A stretch of DNA of 5,918 bases from Opitutaceae bacterium. GTDB lineage: Bacteria; Verrucomicrobiota; Verrucomicrobiae; Opitutales; Opitutaceae. The stretch covers positions 1-5,918 of the forward strand of contig JAISAX010000058.1 of NCBI GenBank assembly GCA_031266495.1, written 5' to 3'. This document shows positions 5,561 through 5,918 of this stretch, piece after piece. The notes below the pieces were generated by a model. It was not told the origin of the DNA, did not search any database, and was given only the letters and a program-made list of their open reading frames with translations. The stretch's first letter is position 1. Every line of letters begins with the position of its first letter. A program made the position numbers and the translations under genes.

Positions 5561-5918
5561 TCATTTCTTTTTGAGGGAGTCGGCGACTTCGTTTTGGGAG
5601 AGGCCGGAGAATCTGGCGATGTCGGCAATGGACATGCCATTCGCCTTGAGTGCGCGTGCCATTTCACGCTTCCCCTCCATTACGCCCTCGGCGCGGCCCT
5701 TGGCTTCTCCTTCGGCGCGGCCTTTGGCGCGGCCCTTGGCTTCTCCCTTGGCGAGGCCCTCGGCGAGTCCTTCGGCTTTTCCTTCGGCTTTTCCCTCGAC
5801 GAGGCCCTCATTACGAGCGTCGGAAATCAAGGCATTGCGAACGCCATTTTCGAGACGCCGTTCATTGAGTTCGTCTTCGTAACTGGCGTATTCGGCCGGG
5901 GTCATGTTGGCCTCGGCC
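5561..5918 (-). CDS. Rpn-family recombination-promoting nuclease / PD-(D/E)XK transposase-like protein, C-terminal part
   Basis: Partial gene: the frame is open to the window edge (AEAN precedes the first Met at 5905), so the N-terminal PD-(D/E)XK nuclease domain lies outside and the annotated start is not the real one. What is visible is the typical C-terminal half of this family: a charged helix (YASYEDELNERRLENGVRNALISDARNEG), a hydrophilic Gly-every-fourth-residue repeat (EGKAEGKAEGLAEGLAKG and on, about 46 residues) and a small helix-turn-helix-like end (MARALKANGMSIADIARFSGLSQNEVADSLKKK). Rpn proteins are DNA endonucleases found in many copies in some genomes and linked to horizontal transfer or recombination; the activity cannot be judged from this part. 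Read co-directionally with psd but separated by about 300 bp. Confidence 0.82.
   Translation of the reverse strand, partial: AEANMTPAEYASYEDELNERRLENGVRNALISDARNEGLVEGKAEGKAEGLAEGLAKGEAKGRAKGRAEGEAKGRAEGVMEGKREMARALKANGMSIADIARFSGLSQNEVADSLKKK
5672..5809 (-). repeat. 12-bp tandem repeat encoding [E/K]-G-x-A units in Rpn-family gene
   Basis: About 11.5 units of 12 bp, giving glycine at every fourth residue for twelve consecutive glycines (residues 34-78 counted from the Met at 5905). Unit number in this linker varies widely between family members, consistent with expansion by slippage or recombination in whole codons. Confidence 0.85.

Noticed and set aside
5571..5882. + strand frames opposite the Rpn gene with SARPLASP-type repeats
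   Set aside because: They are the antisense reading of the 12-bp repeat that encodes the known Gly-every-fourth-residue linker of the Rpn family.

Overview
The window is GC-rich DNA (long open frames on both strands) holding five protein genes or gene remnants. The mix of a secreted beta-helix protein carrying a carbohydrate-binding-like module, a pseudopilin-like protein, a sugar-type LacI regulator, a phosphatidylserine decarboxylase with a 'GGS' cleavage site and an Rpn/PD-(D/E)XK transposase-like protein suggests a member of the PVC group, most likely Verrucomicrobiota (Opitutales-like). This is inference from gene content; no rRNA or other marker is present.

Layout. 21-2675 (-) is an intact 884-residue exported pectate-lyase-superfamily beta-helix protein. 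2749-3414 (-) is the body of a type IV pilin/type II secretion pseudopilin-like protein whose leader and first half-helix are missing. 3416-4303 (+) is the effector-binding part of a LacI-family regulator whose DNA-binding domain is missing. Both genes lose their 5' ends at the same point, within about 3411-3420, as if a divergent pair had been fused by one deletion (or by an assembly error). 4290-5264 (-) is psd, an intact phosphatidylserine decarboxylase that converges on, and overlaps by 14 bp, the LacI remnant. 5265-5560 is non-coding. 5561-5918 (-) is the C-terminal part of an Rpn-family protein that runs off the window.

The most unusual content is in the repeats. An array of about nine 10-bp units with a TCGA core (4245-4334) runs through the stop codons of both convergent genes and encodes both C-terminal tails. 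Two further 10-bp-unit arrays lie upstream of psd (5271-5300 and 5441-5470). Separately, three of the four minus-strand genes are followed directly after the stop codon by C-rich polypyrimidine tracts (G-rich on the + strand: 1-18, 2718-2738, 5539-5560), and the beta-helix gene carries two runs of nine G within its coding strand.

How the genes may work together: the pseudopilin and beta-helix genes are co-directional, 73 bp apart, and face away from a LacI-type regulator. This looks like a small regulated unit for surface or secreted polysaccharide processing, now damaged at the regulator/promoter. psd is a housekeeping membrane-lipid gene and the Rpn gene is a mobile-type accessory gene; neither is obviously linked to the polysaccharide unit. 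I did not find a convincing new multi-gene system. The repeat architecture and the double-truncation junction are the things to follow up.
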